Under the pieces are notes generated by a model. That model saw nothing but the letters and a program-made list of their open reading frames with translations. It was not told where the DNA came from and made no database searches. Shown in pieces: positions 38,469 through 41,068 of a DNA stretch of 41,068 nt (positions are counted from its first letter, which is position 1; each line of letters opens with the position of its first letter). Made by a program: the position numbers and the translations under genes. This stretch comes from Halomonas heilongjiangensis (GTDB taxonomy: Bacteria > Pseudomonadota > Gammaproteobacteria > Pseudomonadales > Halomonadaceae): NCBI RefSeq assembly GCF_002879645.1, contig NZ_PNRE01000067.1, positions 1-41,068 of the forward strand, in the 5' to 3' direction.

Positions 38469-41068
38469 TCAGGGCCTGGTCTCGAGGGCCTCGTGCCACA
38501 CGGGTGGGGAAGACTCGAGTATCTCGGCGTCATGCCCCGGCAGGCGCTCCTCGTACCAGCGTCGAGGGGCCCGCAGGCGCAACCGGGTCTCACCGTCTTC
38601 CAGGGCGATGCCCAGGCCCAGGCTCCCCAGGCGCGCATAGAGGGCCCCCGCCAGGGTCTCGTCACGCATCACCAGATCGGCGAGCAGGGTCAGGTTGCCG
38701 CCCTCCAGTCGGGCATCCCGTAGTTGCAGGCTGTCATCGTCGAGCCTGACCCGAGCACTGCCGCGGATGCCGGATACGGTCAGCAGGCGGCCGAGCCAGT
38801 CGCGCTCTCGAGCCCCGGCGATGAACAGTCCCGCCAGCAGGCCGCTGTCGCGCATGGCCAGGCCCAGGCGGGCATCCAGCAGCAGCGGCCGGGACCAGGT
38901 GAGACGACCCTCCTCGAGATCGAGCCTCGCCCACCAGCCGGCATCCCGGCGGCCGGCGGCGTCTTCGCGGGAAATGTTGTCCAGCCGCAGCCGCGAGCCC
39001 GAGGCGTCGAAGCGCCGTTCGGCCAGGTCGCCATCGCGCAGCCGTGCCTCCAGGCGAAGATCCCCGGCCAGGTGCTGGTCCGCCAGGCGCAGCGTCGCGC
39101 CGAAGGCCTGCAGGGTCAGGTCGCCACGGGCACGCATGCCCTCGAGGACCAGTTCCGTCTCGAGGCTGGCTCGGCCCGAGAGCAGTTCGAGGCCGGCCGA
39201 GTCGGGGAGATAGGCATTGTAGAGGCCGAGATCCTCCACCTCGGCGATGGGCAGGCCGATCCGGGTGGTGAAGGCCTCGGCGGGGGGGCGCCCGGCATTC
39301 ATCCGGAAGTCCGGCGTGGTGGTCTCCAGGGTGAAGTGACGCCCCTCCAGGTGGGCCTGTGCCTCGCCCTGGCGTGTCAGGTCGAAACGTGGGAGTCCCA
39401 GCTCGAGACGGGCCCCGGGGGCGGTCGCCTCACCTTCGATGCGGGCGTCCAGGGTGCCGCGGCCGCCGGCGACATGGTCGAGGAAGTGGGCCTCGAGGTC
39501 ATCGGCATCGACGCGTAGCCGGCTGCCCGGCAGCAGGGTCTCGTCCCGTAGTTGCAGGTCGGCCTCGAGCCGGCCGTTGCCGCGGATCGACAGGCCATGG
39601 GCCTCGGGCAGAAAGGCGTCGAGGAAGCCGAGCCGGTTGACCATCCCCTCGAGCATCAGCCGGCCGCTGCGCGGGCCACGGCGGTCGGTCGATGGCAGCG
39701 GGTGGGCGAAACGGGCCTGGCGGGCGACCAGCACGGTGCGCAGCCGCTGGTCCTGCTCGGCACGCTCGGTCTCGGCCTGCAGCTCCAGGCGTGTGCCCGA
39801 CAGGTCGAGCCGGCTGCCGTCGAGCCGGGCCTCGCGCAGGGCCAGGTCGAGCACCAGCTCGCCCTCGATGGCTTCACCGAACAGGATGCCGGCGATGCCG
39901 TGCCCGGCAAGCCGCAGGGTCCCGTTGGCGCCATCGCCCTCGATACTCAGCTGGCCGTGGGTCGTGGCGCCGCCGCGGGATAGCGCGAAGGGAGCGGCCG
40001 GCGGCAGGTAGCGGTTCAGCACGGCCACGTCGGGAAGGGTCGCATCCTGCCAGGCCAGCGCCACCGATTCGGCGGTCGGGCGCCCGGCGGCCGCCGTCGG
40101 TCGTCCCTGGGCTGTCAGCGTCAGGTTGGCCCCCTCGAGCAGCCTGGCGCCGTCGGAACGGCGATGCATGCCGGCCTCCTCCAGGGTGATCCCTATCCGC
40201 GCGACGTCGCCCTCGCCGGTGTCGAGCCACTCGGCGACGAGTCGACCGCGGCCACCGGCCCGGAAGTCGAGCAGCCGCGCGGCCAGGTCGTCGCTCTCCA
40301 CCCTCAGGCGGCTGCCCGGGGAGAGCCGCCCCTGGGCCAGCGTCAAGCGGGCGGCCAGGTCGCCGCCACCCTCCAGCTCGAGCCCACGACCCTCGAGGAC
40401 GTCCGACAGGAACGGGTCGAGGAACCCCAACTGGTCGATCCGACCGCTCACTACCAGGCGGCCATCGAGTGGCAGCGCCCCGGGACGGGCGATCAGCACC
40501 TCCAGGGGCGTGTTCGCTGCCAGCCGGGCCTCGTGCAGGGTGAGGTCGCTGGTCAGGGGGGCATCGTCGGCACTCGTCCCCGCGCGAACTTGCAGCCGGG
40601 TGCCGGACAGATCGAGTCGCTGTCCGACAGGGTCGAGTTCGGGCAGGCGCAGTGCCAGGTGCATCCCGCCGATGATCCGCCGGCCGAGCAGGTCCAGCTC
40701 GACCTCGCTGCCGGCGAGATCGAAGTCGCCGCTGACCACGCCATCGCGATAGTCGAGGCGGCCGTCGAGTCCGGCACGGCCACCGTGCAGGGCGAAGGGG
40801 GCCGATGCCGGCAGATAGCGGGCGAAGACGCTCACGTCCGGCACTTCGGCGCCTTCCCAGTGCAGGCTGGCCGTCTCCGGCTCCCGCGGTGGGGTCGCCA
40901 GGTCGGCCTGGGGCAGGGTGGCCGAGAGGCGGAAGTGTTGGCTGGTCAGGAAGGGCGCCGGCAGTTCGCCCAGGTGCATGTCGAGATCATCGAGCGCCAC
41001 GGCGAGACGGGCCGGTGCTCGCCCATTCGCTTCCTCGACGGTCGCCGTGACGCGACCGGCACCGGCGA
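38469..41068 (-). CDS. AsmA/TamB-like repeat protein, C-terminal part (partial)
   Basis: The frame is open to the right edge, so at least 866 residues belong to a larger protein whose N-terminus is outside. No membrane helix is visible. The sequence is a long series of amphipathic beta-strands with recurring phrases (LDLSGTRLQV, GRLVVSGRIDQLGFLDPFL, PGSRLRVESDDLAARLLD), as in AsmA-like proteins that form lipid-carrying grooves between the two membranes (TamB, YhdP, YdbH). The repeats have a period of about 266 residues (listed separately). The TamB C-terminal signature was not recognised, so the family call is by character and not by a specific motif. The protein ends ESSPPVWHEALETRP. Confidence 0.65.
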   Translation of the reverse strand, partial: AGAGRVTATVEEANGRAPARLAVALDDLDMHLGELPAPFLTSQHFRLSATLPQADLATPPREPETASLHWEGAEVPDVSVFARYLPASAPFALHGGRAGLDGRLDYRDGVVSGDFDLAGSEVELDLLGRRIIGGMHLALRLPELDPVGQRLDLSGTRLQVRAGTSADDAPLTSDLTLHEARLAANTPLEVLIARPGALPLDGRLVVSGRIDQLGFLDPFLSDVLEGRGLELEGGGDLAARLTLAQGRLSPGSRLRVESDDLAARLLDFRAGGRGRLVAEWLDTGEGDVARIGITLEEAGMHRRSDGARLLEGANLTLTAQGRPTAAAGRPTAESVALAWQDATLPDVAVLNRYLPPAAPFALSRGGATTHGQLSIEGDGANGTLRLAGHGIAGILFGEAIEGELVLDLALREARLDGSRLDLSGTRLELQAETERAEQDQRLRTVLVARQARFAHPLPSTDRRGPRSGRLMLEGMVNRLGFLDAFLPEAHGLSIRGNGRLEADLQLRDETLLPGSRLRVDADDLEAHFLDHVAGGRGTLDARIEGEATAPGARLELGLPRFDLTRQGEAQAHLEGRHFTLETTTPDFRMNAGRPPAEAFTTRIGLPIAEVEDLGLYNAYLPDSAGLELLSGRASLETELVLEGMRARGDLTLQAFGATLRLADQHLAGDLRLEARLRDGDLAERRFDASGSRLRLDNISREDAAGRRDAGWWARLDLEEGRLTWSRPLLLDARLGLAMRDSGLLAGLFIAGARERDWLGRLLTVSGIRGSARVRLDDDSLQLRDARLEGGNLTLLADLVMRDETLAGALYARLGSLGLGIALEDGETRLRLRAPRRWYEERLPGHDAEILESSPPVWHEALETRP
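38985..39239 (-). repeat. AsmA-like protein repeat unit 3 (first third)
   Basis: About 85 residues, starting VEDLGLYNAYLP and reaching FDASGSRLRLDN, collinear with the first third of units 1 and 2. After this the chain diverges into a distinct C-terminal domain. Confidence 0.6.
39240..40037 (-). repeat. AsmA-like protein repeat unit 2
   Basis: About 266 residues, starting LPDVAVLNRYLP and containing LDLSGTRLEL, MVNRLGFLDAFL and LLPGSRLRVDADDLEAHFLD, collinear with unit 1. Confidence 0.75.
40038..40844 (-). repeat. AsmA-like protein repeat unit 1
   Basis: About 269 residues, from VPDVSVFARYLP to just before unit 2. It contains FDLAGSEVELDLLGRRIIGG, LDLSGTRLQV, RIDQLGFLDPFL and LSPGSRLRVESDDLAARLLD. 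Each phrase recurs in unit 2 at the same offset. Confidence 0.75.

Overview
The window is a GC-rich, almost fully coding stretch of a gammaproteobacterial chromosome. Gene content points to Halomonas or a close halophilic relative: an NhaD-type Na+/H+ antiporter, acidic proteins, a chloride-dependent-type alpha-amylase, a GH13 alpha-glucosidase of the Halomonas transglucosylating type, the FabV enoyl-ACP reductase and Pseudomonas-style arginine catabolism genes. This assignment is inferred from gene content and recalled sequences, not from a database search. No rRNA, tRNA, CRISPR array, insertion sequence or prophage gene was seen.

Layout. 1-2.9 kb: the tail of a TgpA-like transglutaminase, a glutathione peroxidase, a convergent small conserved gene, fabV and a small membrane protein. 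3-12 kb: arginine succinyltransferase pathway. An ArgR/GbdR-type regulator, a cysteine hydrolase and a second GATase1-AraC regulator precede a tight astC-aruF-aruG-astD-astB operon that lacks astE. 12-13.7 kb: a GNAT acetyltransferase and zapE. 13.8-17.4 kb, minus strand: a second-type ftsH followed by nfeD and an SPFH/band-7 gene, probably a membrane quality-control unit. 17.5-29.1 kb: a complete maltose/maltodextrin regulon. It has a periplasmic alpha-amylase divergent from malE-malF-malG, then a convergent aglA-malK pair, then malT. Perfect matches to the MalT box lie in both control regions, so regulator and targets are in one place.

29.2-31.1 kb: a TRIC-family channel gene overlapping a DUF3541 lipoprotein. 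31.1-36.5 kb, minus strand: the most unusual locus. A short PstS-like periplasmic protein, an outer-membrane porin, a membrane GGDEF-EAL c-di-GMP enzyme and a TIGR03694 (exosortase-associated) acyltransferase lie in one co-oriented run. I suggest an envelope sensing and signalling system. 36.5-38.3 kb: a 380-bp gap with a plus-strand terminator that no annotated gene explains, then nhaD. 38.5-41.1 kb: the C-terminal part of a large AsmA-like protein built of about 266-residue repeats, running off the window.
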